Source: GCA-2683825 sp965662355
GTDB taxonomy: Bacteria; Planctomycetota; UBA1135; GCA-002686595
Assembly (NCBI GenBank): GCA_965662355.1
Contig: CBFIHP010000048.1
Location: forward strand, 1-9,830
Reading direction: 5' to 3'
DNA length: 9,830 nucleotides
Shown here: positions 1 through 7,200 of the stretch, piece by piece
Position numbering within the stretch: position 1 is the stretch's first letter
How the letters are laid out: each line of letters opens with the position of its first letter
Made by a program: the position numbers and the translations under genes
The notes under the pieces: generated by a model
Seen by the model: the letters and a program-made list of their open reading frames with translations, nothing else
Told to the model about the DNA's origin: nothing
Database searches by the model: none

Positions 1-770
1 CGCTCGGCAGCGTGCAGGGCCAGGGCCTGACGGGAAATGGCGGAGGTGTTCCTGGAGGAAAAATGGGGCATGTGGTCGTCGAAGACGACCACGCTTCCCG
101 CCGTGAGCTCGAGGGGACGGGCCTCCGCCTGATCGGGCCACGGCGTCGAGTCGAGGGTGCGAAGGTGGCCCTCGCGCTTCGACCAATCCACCTCGTAGAT
201 CTCGCGCAAGGGAGATCGATGGCCGCCGGGTGCCATCCAGAGGCAGCCGTTCTCGAGGTGGGCGTCTTCCATCGCGATCCAGATGCCGACGACGCCCGCG
301 GGCTTCGTGATGAGATAGCTCGCATCCTGGTGCCAGTGCACCTCGCCGCCGATCCGCGGTTGCTTGAAGATGTACATCGTCTGCGTCAGCAGCGGCTCGC
401 GCATGCCGACCTCACGCAGGAGCTGGCCGAAGAGCGGCTTTCGGCAGAACCCCTCGAACTCGGGAATCCGGTCGTGCAGGGCGTGACCGATCTTGTTGAT
501 CGCTCGCTCCTTCTCGACGACCAGGTTCCCCGCTTCGTCCAACGAGTCGGCTTCGAGAAAACAACGCACGTCGGTCGCCGAGGCGAAGAACGTCTCGTCC
601 CGACCCCGATCGCGATCGTCGGTGCGGAAGACGACCCGGTGCTCGTCGACGTCGAAGTCCTCGACGACCTCCCCGATGGCCTGGCGCAAGGGCGTCAGGC
701 CATCGGGTCCGAGAGCTTCTTCCAGGACGATGAAGCCCTGGGTTTCGAATTGGCGCCGAAGAGAGGACAC
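1..770 (-). CDS. Phytanoyl-CoA dioxygenase family protein, PHYHD1-like (3' end outside window)
   Basis: Reading from GTG at 770, 256 codons are open to the window edge. The protein resembles animal PHYHD1 from memory along its visible length: an N-terminal 'RRQFETQGFIVLEEAL' (residues 5-20), 'INKIGHALHD' (91-100), 'TMYIFKQPRIGGEV' (131-144), and 'LENGCLW' (172-178). The Fe(II)-binding HxD is H147-Q-D149. The distal His is probably H236 in 'MPHFSS', and R247 fits the 2-oxoglutarate-binding position. The family are cytosolic non-haem iron, 2-oxoglutarate-dependent oxygenases; the substrate here cannot be told. GTG at 770 is chosen because the family's N-terminus begins only a few residues before 'QFETQGF'. 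No ATG lies upstream in this frame before the insertion-sequence end at 787, and I see no Shine-Dalgarno site. The C-terminal few dozen residues lie beyond position 1. The long plus-strand frame over the same bases is an antisense shadow. Confidence 0.9.
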   Translation of the reverse strand, partial: MSSLRRQFETQGFIVLEEALGPDGLTPLRQAIGEVVEDFDVDEHRVVFRTDDRDRGRDETFFASATDVRCFLEADSLDEAGNLVVEKERAINKIGHALHDRIPEFEGFCRKPLFGQLLREVGMREPLLTQTMYIFKQPRIGGEVHWHQDASYLITKPAGVVGIWIAMEDAHLENGCLWMAPGGHRSPLREIYEVDWSKREGHLRTLDSTPWPDQAEARPLELTAGSVVVFDDHMPHFSSRNTSAISRQALALHAAE

Positions 771-786
771 GGTCGATGTGGGGCGG

Positions 787-865
787 GGCGTTGGTGCATG
801 AATCGTAGCGAGCCAAGCACCCGCAGTCGAGATGGTGGCCAAGGCCCGGGCTCCACGCTGGACGA
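787..865 (+). mobile_element. Decayed left end of an IS903-group-like insertion sequence (solo)
   Basis: Positions 787-804 read GGCGTTGGTGCATGAATC, the terminal inverted repeat of the family in this window. The next bases, GTAGCGAGCCA, match the subterminal bases of the ends at 2341 and 3797, which marks this as the transposase-start side. Weaker similarity to the 2341 element continues to about 865: both have a GAG-TGG-GGCC-GGCT pattern at offsets of about 42-65 from the tip. No transposase reading frame and no partner end with a matching 9-bp flank was found. The 9 bp before the tip read GTGGGGCGG. The tip lies 16 bp upstream of the GTG of the dioxygenase gene. Confidence 0.7.
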
Positions 866-1113
866 GCGCACGACGATCATCGGGGATCGGCTACGGGGAA
901 GAAGGTGTTGGGCTCCCGGGTTCGCGCGGTAGGGGAGTTCGTGGTCGAGGTATGCCCGGATGCTGGGTGGGATTCCGCTTCATGTGCCGAGGAAAGTCGG
1001 TGGACCACTACACCGGTACACGAGAACGGCCGCGTGAGCGCCCGGATGAGTATTGAGGAGGACACCCGGTACGACAGGTCAGAACTCGCTGGACGCGCAG
1101 GATTGATTTCGGC
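866..1113. other. Intergenic stretch with no recognised gene
   Basis: These 248 bases separate the left IS end from the stop codon of the secreted-protein gene. Short open frames on both strands give arginine-rich translations without recognisable motifs. I see no tRNA, no strong hairpin with a T tract and no further copy of the terminal repeat. It could be older mobile-element decay or the original upstream region of the dioxygenase gene. Confidence 0.5.
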
Positions 1114-2184
1114 TTACAAACCTCCGTCCAGTATCGCGATCATCGAACCACCTCCGAGCAAGGGTTGCCCCGAGCCCGACAGCACGAGGAGCTGGGCGTA
1201 GTACACCCGGCCTTCGACGGGGGCGGGAAGCATGGGCACCGGGGCCGAGGCTTGAAGGCTGCCGCTGGCTCCAACGGCGCCGAGGAAGACGGGAGCGAAC
1301 GAGATGGCCCCAACCGTCAGTGCGCCGTTGAGGCTCGGCACATAGAGAGAGCTGGTTCCGAGACTGACGAGTGCGAAGGCCAGGTCGCCCGGCACCCCCG
1401 TGACTTGAAGGTTCAATGTCCCGCCCTCGGTCACGGTTCCATCCGCGGAGAAACCCCGCGCAACTCCCCTCGTGAGCGACACTCCCGCGGATGTGAAATC
1501 GGCCACGCTGTCGAAGAGAATGGCTGAGGACGAGCCCGTCAAGTGCAGGTCGAAACCCGGATGTGCGCCTTCGAAACTGCTTCCCGAGGCGAAGCCGAAG
1601 CTATCGTTCAGGAGCGCCCCGGGTTCTCCGAAGTTGTACCCCTGGAAGCTGGTGCCGAAGGCGGTCATTAGTGCGCCATTGAACTCGGCCCGGGCTCCGA
1701 TCAAGGAGCAGCGCTGCAGGATGGCCGAGGTCGAATCGAAGTTGACGGAGTCTGTCACGAAGGGACCCCCGTCGGCGGTTCCCAGGCCACAGGCTTCGAT
1801 CCAAATCCGCCCCGGGTTGTCGACACCGTTGACCGCGAAGTCCATGTCGTTCCCGTCCAGGTTGCGAACCGCAAAGGTCGTTCCCGCGGGGACATTGCGG
1901 ATTTCCAGGCTTCCGCTGATATCGATGGGGTCTTCACCAATCAGCGTCAGAGCCTTGCCCGTGACCGTGGTCGGCGGAGAGACGGACAGTTCATAGATCC
2001 CTGAACGGATGAGGAGGATTTCTCCGTGGACCGCCGCCGCGAGTGCGTCCGCGAGCGAGGTATGGTCGACACCGGGCCCGGGGTCATCATCGACCACGAG
2101 CACGTTCTGGGCTAGCGCGCCCTTCGAGAGGGCAGCGGCGAGGATGAGTGCGGGGAACAGGGAGGCACGCGGGATGCATTTCAT
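1114..2184 (-). CDS. Secreted protein with beta-helix-like N-terminus, function unknown
   Basis: The 356-aa product starts with a clear signal peptide (MKC...AALSKGALA, predicted cut between A25 and Q26), so it is exported. The mature protein opens with 'NVLVVDDDPGPGVDHTSLADALAAA' split over residues 27-51, followed by 'GEILLIRSGIYEL'. This pattern is typical of secreted planctomycete proteins whose first turns resemble a pectin-lyase-type right-handed beta-helix. The middle is rich in G, S, D, N and short hydrophobic strands, as in a parallel beta-helix. The C-terminal part (from about 245) is a V/L/A-rich beta domain ending in 'MIAILDGGL'. No catalytic residues can be assigned. ATG at 2184 is chosen because it gives the signal peptide; no Shine-Dalgarno site precedes it. 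It stands alone, with insertion-sequence pieces on both sides. A structural or surface role is likely but is inference. Confidence 0.82.
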   Translation of the reverse strand: MKCIPRASLFPALILAAALSKGALAQNVLVVDDDPGPGVDHTSLADALAAAVHGEILLIRSGIYELSVSPPTTVTGKALTLIGEDPIDISGSLEIRNVPAGTTFAVRNLDGNDMDFAVNGVDNPGRIWIEACGLGTADGGPFVTDSVNFDSTSAILQRCSLIGARAEFNGALMTAFGTSFQGYNFGEPGALLNDSFGFASGSSFEGAHPGFDLHLTGSSSAILFDSVADFTSAGVSLTRGVARGFSADGTVTEGGTLNLQVTGVPGDLAFALVSLGTSSLYVPSLNGALTVGAISFAPVFLGAVGASGSLQASAPVPMLPAPVEGRVYYAQLLVLSGSGQPLLGGGSMIAILDGGL

Positions 2185-2278
2185 GGCTCAATCGGTGTGT
2201 GTCGTATCTAGTGGTGAAACAATGAGGGAAAGCCCAATGAAGGAAATAAGGGGAGCACCATTCGGGAGGCTTGTTTGG

Positions 2279-2304
2279 GGGTGTGTACCGGCAAGAACAC
2301 ACCC
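2279..2304. repeat. Perfect 8-bp inverted repeat (hairpin) upstream of the secreted-protein gene
   Basis: GGGTGTGT at 2279-2286 pairs with ACACACCC at 2297-2304 around a 10-base loop. It sits about 95 bp upstream of the ATG at 2184 on the minus strand and 36 bp from the IS end at 2341. No T tract follows on either strand, so it is not a standard intrinsic terminator. It may be an operator or a chance palindrome. The rest of 2185-2340 holds no gene that I can support. Confidence 0.4.
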
Positions 2305-2340
2305 AATCGCAATTCGATAGCAGGAATCCAACCTTTTTGT

Positions 2341-2587
2341 GGCGTTGGTGCATGGATCGTACCGAGCGTAGATGTGTCCGCACGAGGTGCTGGTCATGGC
2401 CCAGGCTCATGCCTGATTCTTCCGGCATAAACTCACGAGTCCATCCGAAGAGAGCTGAGGCGTTGCTCGCCTGCAACGTGCTGAACTATATGTTTGAACT
2501 CGGTCGACCGGCATCGAAGGCGATTCGGACGTGAAACCGGGGATGGTGGGGGAGTTCTGGCCCTATTTAGAGCCATGCACCAACGCC
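2341..2587 (+). mobile_element. 247-bp internally deleted IS903-group-like element (MITE)
   Basis: The left tip at 2341 (GGCGTTGGTGCATGGATC) and the right tip at 2587 on the other strand share a perfect 15-bp terminal inverted repeat, GGCGTTGGTGCATGG. The left part keeps the subterminal sequence and the transposase start region. The right part keeps the transposase C-terminus, its stop and a 53-bp tail. That tail and the coding end before it match the element at 9722-9830 closely, including ACTCCCCCACCATCCCCGG and the stop codon. The middle of the transposase is missing. The 9-bp flanks (CCTTTTTGT and GGAGGTCTG) do not match, so no target duplication is visible. It cannot move by itself but could be mobilised by a full-length relative. 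A 52-bp spacer with nothing recognisable follows to 2639. Confidence 0.8.
2427..2534 (+). pseudogene. Transposase remnant: N-terminus joined in frame to C-terminus
   Basis: The reading frame gives INSRVHPKRA, then EALLACNVLNYMFELGRP, then ASKAIRT and a TGA stop (35 codons). Its first residues align with the intact start MKSRVHARYK of the remnant at 4110, with the start ATG here changed to ATA. Its last 18 residues align with those of the partial transposase at 9774-9830 (ALNRMFELGRPVSKAIRT). The 'LN-M---G-P-S--I' ending is the C-terminal signature I know from IS903 transposase. More than 200 residues, including the DDE catalytic core, are gone. The deletion left the frame open, but the lost start codon means no product is expected. 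Confidence 0.7.
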
Positions 2588-2639
2588 GGAGGTCTGCCTG
2601 TGTACCGACAGAATTGAATTCGAATCGTCGCTGGACCAC

Positions 2640-2748
2640 GGCGTTGGTGCATGAATCGGGACGGGGCACCTCTGATGCCCCATCTCAGTAGCTCAGAGCC
2701 CGATCGAGACCTAAATAGGTCGGCCATCTCTATTCATGCACCAACGCC
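2640..2748. mobile_element. 109-bp MITE with 17-bp terminal inverted repeats
   Basis: The two tips, GGCGTTGGTGCATGAAT at 2640 (+) and the same 17 bases inward from 2748 (-), are identical. The interior carries two small palindromes: GGGGCA/TGCCCC around a 7-base loop (2664-2682) and GACCTAAATAGGTC (2708-2721). No transposase sequence remains. The flanks (CTGGACCAC before, ATTCAGGGC after) show no duplication. The right tip lies 2 bp after the stop codon of the repeat-protein gene at 2751. Confidence 0.75.
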
Positions 2749-2750
2749 AT

Positions 2751-3662
2751 TCAGGGCGCCATGCGCGTTGCGCTGCCCAAGTTCAACGGCGGTCCGACCT
2801 GCAACGCATCCAGACCGAAGTCGCCAAGATCCTCGAGCGGCTCGAAAGGCCAGATCAACTCTAGGTTGCCCATCACGACGTAGCCTTTGTCGCTGAGTAC
2901 GTCGCCATGCCCAACCGAACCGTAGCGCAGGTCCTGAAAACCGTCGTCGACCGAGAACAGGATCGTTCCATCCGGCAAGCGCGTCACCGCATCAAGCCCG
3001 TAGCCTTCCGAAGATGGATTCACGATCGAGAAACCTGAGAGAAGCTGGGCGTTTGTACGCACGACGTATCCGGCCGAACTCAAGAGATCCCCCGGCTGCA
3101 ATGTGATGCCGAGAGCCTGGCTGAAGAGAGGATTCTCGAGGCTGAACCAGAGCTCGCCGGTGGCGAGATCCACGTGAAAGGCATCGAGTCCCGCATCGGG
3201 CGTGACTGGCATAGGCACGAAAGAAGCGGTCAGTTGCTGGTTCGTTTGCGCGATGAACCCATTGCGATTGAGGAGATCGCCATGCTGGATGGGACCGAGA
3301 CTGCGACTGAAAATGTCGATCTCGGGGGAGAACAACCAGCTTTTCGTGGCCGGCGTGCGTCCCAGCGAATCGAGCCCAATGTCCGGAATGGCCGGCATGA
3401 TGCCCAAGTGTTGAGCCAGCTCGAAGTTGGTGCGGGTGATCGTCCCCTTGCTGAAGAGCAGGTCACCGTCGGAGACGGCGCCCAAGTGGTTCGAGGTCAG
3501 CGAGAACTCGCTCGAAAAAAAGAGCGTGTATTCGAACGCTGCCACGAGGGGGACGGTGTCTGCCCCAGGCTCATCGAGGGACTGGGCGGCAGGTGCTTGG
3601 GGGCACACGGCAGCCGTAGCGACCATGACAAACGGGGCGAGGAAAGCGAACGTGGCCAGCAT
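2751..3662 (-). CDS. Secreted protein of four ~55-residue tandem repeats, function unknown
   Basis: The 303-aa product has a signal peptide (MLATFAFLAPFVMVATAA..., likely cut near APAA/QS at 26-27). The rest is four degenerate repeats at about residues 47-100, 109-161, 171-225 and 234-286. Each runs [L/W]-F-S, then G-D-[L/V]-L-x-x-x-G, then a T-N or G-N step (x-T-N-x-x-L or G-N-L-E-L), and closes with G-L-D-[S/A]-[L/F/V]. Such spacing suggests a beta-propeller or repeated beta-sandwich, which is inference. I do not recognise the family. ATG at 3662 is well supported by AGGGAG six bases upstream, one of the few good ribosome sites in the window. The C-terminus (LNLGSATRMAP) ends 2 bp from the MITE at 2748, so the original end may have been altered. 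C20 lacks a lipobox, so this is not an obvious lipoprotein. Confidence 0.8.
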   Translation of the reverse strand: MLATFAFLAPFVMVATAAVCPQAPAAQSLDEPGADTVPLVAAFEYTLFFSSEFSLTSNHLGAVSDGDLLFSKGTITRTNFELAQHLGIMPAIPDIGLDSLGRTPATKSWLFSPEIDIFSRSLGPIQHGDLLNRNGFIAQTNQQLTASFVPMPVTPDAGLDAFHVDLATGELWFSLENPLFSQALGITLQPGDLLSSAGYVVRTNAQLLSGFSIVNPSSEGYGLDAVTRLPDGTILFSVDDGFQDLRYGSVGHGDVLSDKGYVVMGNLELIWPFEPLEDLGDFGLDALQVGPPLNLGSATRMAP

Positions 3663-3668
3663 GATGAA

Positions 3669-3674
3669 CTCCCT
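3669..3674 (-). promoter_or_regulatory. Ribosome binding site (AGGGAG)
   Basis: On the minus strand AGGGAG is followed by TTCATC and the ATG at 3662. The spacing of six bases is standard and fixes the start of the four-repeat secreted protein. The other minus-strand genes here have no comparable site. Confidence 0.6.
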
Positions 3675-3769
3675 GCTTCGAAGTCGATGCGTGAGTCTAG
3701 CACGGCTCGTACGGCCTAGGAGGTGACGCCCTACGCGAAATGACAGCTAACGAGAAACCGCTTCTGGCT

Positions 3770-3797
3770 GGCTCGCTACGATCCACGCACCAAGGCC
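3770..3797 (-). mobile_element. Solo left end of the IS903-group-like family
   Basis: Read on the minus strand from 3797 the tip is GGCCTTGGTGCGTGGATC followed by GTAGCGAGCC. This matches the left ends at 787 and 2341 with two or three changes in the tip. No homology to the other left ends is visible past about 30 bp. The tip directly abuts the last recognisable transposase codon of the remnant at 3798-4110, so this end was inserted into, or recombined with, that remnant. It lies about 108 bp upstream of the ATG of the four-repeat protein gene, so that gene's promoter lies in or next to it. Confidence 0.7.
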
Positions 3798-4110
3798 GTC
3801 CCGTGGCGTACCACCCTGCCCCTTGTCGGATACGACAGCTTTTCTCGTGGGTGGAACGACAACTTTCGCTCCACGCTCTAGAGCTGTGGAGATTGAAGAC
3901 AGTGCGCAAGGTGAGCGCGGTCTCGATCGCCACGTCGGAATACCTCCTCTGTCCGCCTCGTTTCCGCGAAGTCCTGGGATTCCAAGCATCGATCGCATCC
4001 TCGGAGATCCACATCGTGATGTCGCCCCGCTGCACGAGCGCACGGTCGTACTCAGCCCACTTGCCAACGCGATATCTGGTCTTGTAGCGGGCATGGACTC
4101 TCGATTTCAT
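3798..4110 (-). pseudogene. IS5-family (IS903-group-like) transposase fragment, deleted and frameshifted
   Basis: From ATG at 4110 the first 74 codons give MKSRVHARYKTRYRVGKWAE, YDRALVQRGDITMWISEDAI and, later, RGGQRRYSDVAIETALTLRT-VFNL. This is the N-terminal region of IS5-family transposases of the type with 'W-EY--AL--RG---W' and 'R-G-QR-YSD-AI---L-L'. At about 3885 the homology jumps into another minus-strand frame, giving ALERGAKVVVPPTRKAVV and ending GGTPRD at 3798. In the family that segment lies between the second and third catalytic acidic residues. Roughly a hundred or more residues are therefore missing and the frame is shifted, so no active enzyme can be made. Part of the catalytic core and the whole C-terminus are absent. 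Confidence 0.8.
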
Positions 4111-4204
4111 CCCGACAGTCTGCTCGCCGGACCAGCCCCTGACGAGAAATGGCTCTGGGAGCCTTCACAGGCGCTGTCAGCCAGGGGATTCGTGCACCAA
4201 CACC
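3798..4204 (-). mobile_element. Truncated and rearranged IS903-group-like element
   Basis: The left tip on the minus strand from 4204 is GGTGTTGGTGCACGAATC, two transitions from the family consensus. The transposase start follows 94 bases later at 4110, close to the 86-base distance in the 2341 element. The element has lost most of the transposase and its right end, and stops at 3798 against another left end. The flank outside the tip (TCATGTCAG) has no matching duplicate. It lies just 3' of the RHS gene, 23 bp past its stop. Confidence 0.75.
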
Positions 4205-4227
4205 TCATGTCAGGGCAATCCCTCCGC

Positions 4228-7200
4228 TCAGCGGCCTTCGCCGGTCTGAACGTCGTTCACCTGCTGGTTGGTTTCCCCGCCGGTGGAGGAGTTCTTGGAG
4301 GTGACGGGGTAGATATCCAAGACGTTCTCACCGCAGTCATCGGTGCAGACGCCGTTCACCTTCTGGAACTTGACCTCCATGGCGACACCCTCCCACTCTA
4401 TAAGAGTCACCTCTTTGGGGCAGGTGTTGTCCTCGTTGGGGCAGATGTAGCAGAACTCCTCCCCGACCGCAGGACCGCCCTCTCCCGAGGCAGTGACCTT
4501 CACCTCGCACCACGTCAAGTTTCCGAAGTAGCCCACGGCAGCGAAGAACAGACCGTGGATACCGATGGACACTCCCAAGGCGGCCACGAAGGGGGCGGCC
4601 ACGAAGGCGCCGACAACACCGACGGCCACTCCAGCAGCGGTCATGACCAGGCCAACACCTTCCGTATTAGGCTCCAGGTCGCCAGGCTGGCGGGACTGAT
4701 AGCCACTGGGGTCGGTGTAGGACCAGGGGTTGTTACCGGCACGAACTTGAGCGTTGCCGAGGGCCATCTCATCGAAGAAGGCACCCTTGGGGTCGGCCGT
4801 GATGAAGCGTCCGGCCACGGGGTCGTAGTAGCGGATCCGGTTCTGGTAGAGACCGGTGCCGCTGTCGTAGCGCAGGCTTTGGAACATGGCGGTGTTGCCC
4901 ACGATGGACTCGGTCAGGCTGGCGCCCGAGGGGTCCACAATGCTGGGCTCGCCGAAGAGGCCGTAGCTGTAGCGCTCGATCACGTTGCCGGCAGCATCGC
5001 TTAGGCAGGTGATGTTGTAGAGGTCATCGCTGTGGAACCAAGAGGGGGTCCCGTTGGTCCACATGCAGATCATCTCGTCGATCTGAACGCCGTGGGCGTA
5101 CTCGCTGATACGCGTCGGGGTTCCGTTGACAATGACGCCTTCCGACACGATGCGCTGACCCATGTAGGTGTACAGGGTATCGGTGGTGATGCTGCCTTCC
5201 ACGACGCGCTTTAGCACGCGGCGGCCGTGCACGTCGTACTCGTAGGTCTCGCTGTAACCGCCAGCGGCATCCACCGCAGACACCAAACGATCCCGATAGT
5301 CATAGGAGAGGTTCAGGCTGCGCCCGGCATTTACCAATGAGGTGGTGGCTCCCGTGGAGTTGTAGGCACGGGCTCCGGCGGGGGTCGAGGTGTACTGGTT
5401 CACCTGCTTGTCGGCCGGAGCCGGCAAACTTGCGTCCATCACGTAGTTGCCCGCACCAGCGCCGCCGATCTGCTGCAAGCGGTTGCCCGCCAGGTCCAAG
5501 GACAGGAACGTCACCGCTCCCGTGAAGAAATCCTGGGAAGCAGCCAACTGGTTGGCGGAGTCATAGAACAGGTTCCAAGCCGGACCATTGCCAAGCATGT
5601 CTGCCCAAGCCACCTTGTTGTCGGTGGCATCCCAGGCGTAAACCTGGCCATCGAAGGTCACGGGGTTGCCGCCGGCCATGCGCTGGCTGCGGGTACGGGT
5701 GATGCGCCGATCGCTGTCGTAGTCGTCCAAGGTCCAGGTGCCGTTGCCGTAGTCACGACGTGCGATGCGACGGGGACCGACGTACTGGTAGTCCGCCAGG
5801 TTCGCCGCACCGGAGCTCACGTTGCGCAAGCGGCCGGCGTTGTCGAAGGTGCGTTGCACCGAACGGCCCGAGATGGTGACCAAGTTGACGCGCTGACCCA
5901 TGCCGTCGTACTGAGCGGTGTTGGCCAGGTTGTCGATGTTGTCGAGGGTTTGGCTGCCAAGGCTGTCGAAGGCCTGCTGGACCACGGTGTCGTCGTCAGC
6001 GGTGTACACCAGCCGTGAAACTCCGTCATAGAAGAAGTGCTCCACGGTGGTTTGGTTGGAGACGCCGGCGCCAGCGCCGATGCTGCGCTGAATCTGGCGG
6101 CCAAGGCGGTCGTAGATGGTGGACACCAGGCTACCGGTGGCAAAGGTCACTGCTTCTTGATCACCGTGGGCGTTGTAGCCCGTGGTGAAGCTGGACAGGT
6201 TCGGTTGCCCGGATCCCAGGGCCCAGGTGGCGCCTTGACCGATCTGGTCCACGGAGCCGTCAGCCTTACGACGCACGCTCATGCGGTCCAGCTCGTCATA
6301 GGCGAAGCTGGTGGCGTTGCCTTCACCGTCGGTGATGGCGAGCATGCGACCGGACAGGTCCCAAGTGCGGTTGATCGCAATGGTGGAAGTGTGGTTGCCA
6401 CTGCCGGTTCCATCGCTAGTCATCAACTGCTGGGTCGAAGTGGGGCGCTTCACAGCATCAAAGCTGTGACGCGTTTCGTTGCCCCTACCATCCACTTCCA
6501 GGACCATGTTGCCGACGGAGTCGTAGCCGAAGCCATTGGTTTGACCAGCACTATCAGTCACCGAAACCAAGAAGTTGCGGGGGTCGAATACCTGGCTGGT
6601 AACGAAGGACTCGGTGCTGGCGGTGAGCTCGTTGGTTTCCGTTTCCACCATGAGGATGCTGTTGCCGTTTCCGTCGAAGATGTGGAATTCGGTGTTGCCC
6701 GCGGGGAAAGTCGAAGAGTTGCGGCGATCCGCGCTGTCGAAGGCGAACTGCACCAAGCCGCCGTCATCGCGGGTCTCGGTCAAGCGGCTGCTGTTCTGAG
6801 CAAAGGTCCAAGCGGTGGTGGAAAAACCATCCCCAATCGAGCTTTGATCGGCGGCGAAGTGCGCCACCTTCTTCTCGGTCATGCGTCCGCGACCGTCCAA
6901 AGTCATCCACTTTTCACTGAGGCGCTCGGGGGTGCTGGAGGCCAGGGGATCCTGGGGGCTACCCACCATTTTCTCATGCACCACCGCGCTGCGGCCGTTG
7001 AGGTTCCAGGTGGTGACTCCACCGATCGGATCCGTTTCCGTTACGCGCCGGTTGTAGGCGTCCATGACAACGTTGGTCACTCGCGCACCGGATTCCAAGC
7101 CGGTGGATACCCGAATGCGGTTGCGGTTGCCGTCATAGTCGAACTGACGAGTGCTCTTTAGGGGACTCGCGGGAGCTTCGACGATGCGGAAGGGCAAGCT

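Noticed and set aside
12..932. Long plus-strand frame opposite the oxygenase gene
   Set aside because: It is antisense to a frame with clear PHYHD1 homology and metal-binding residues, and its translation is arginine/aspartate-rich without motifs.
2680..2712. tRNA-like D-arm string (CTCAGTAGCTCAGAGC)
   Set aside because: No acceptor stem, anticodon arm or T arm can be formed around it within the 109-bp MITE.
2341..2748. Possible CRISPR array from repeated short motifs
   Set aside because: The repeats alternate in orientation, spacing is irregular, and they are terminal inverted repeats of IS elements.
3600..3662. Lipoprotein signal at C20 of the four-repeat protein
   Set aside because: The residue before the cysteine is valine, which does not fit a lipobox; an ordinary cleavage near APAA fits better.
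2332..4213. Target-site duplications flanking the IS pieces
   Set aside because: The 9-bp flanks of all tips were compared in plausible pairs and none matched.
3823..5004. 393-aa plus-strand frame
   Set aside because: Antisense to the transposase remnant and to the RHS C-terminus, both recognisable; high GC keeps the opposite frame open.
6037..7161. 374-aa plus-strand frame inside the RHS gene
   Set aside because: Shadow of the YD-repeat coding strand; repeated GVVGEA-type composition mirrors the repeats.
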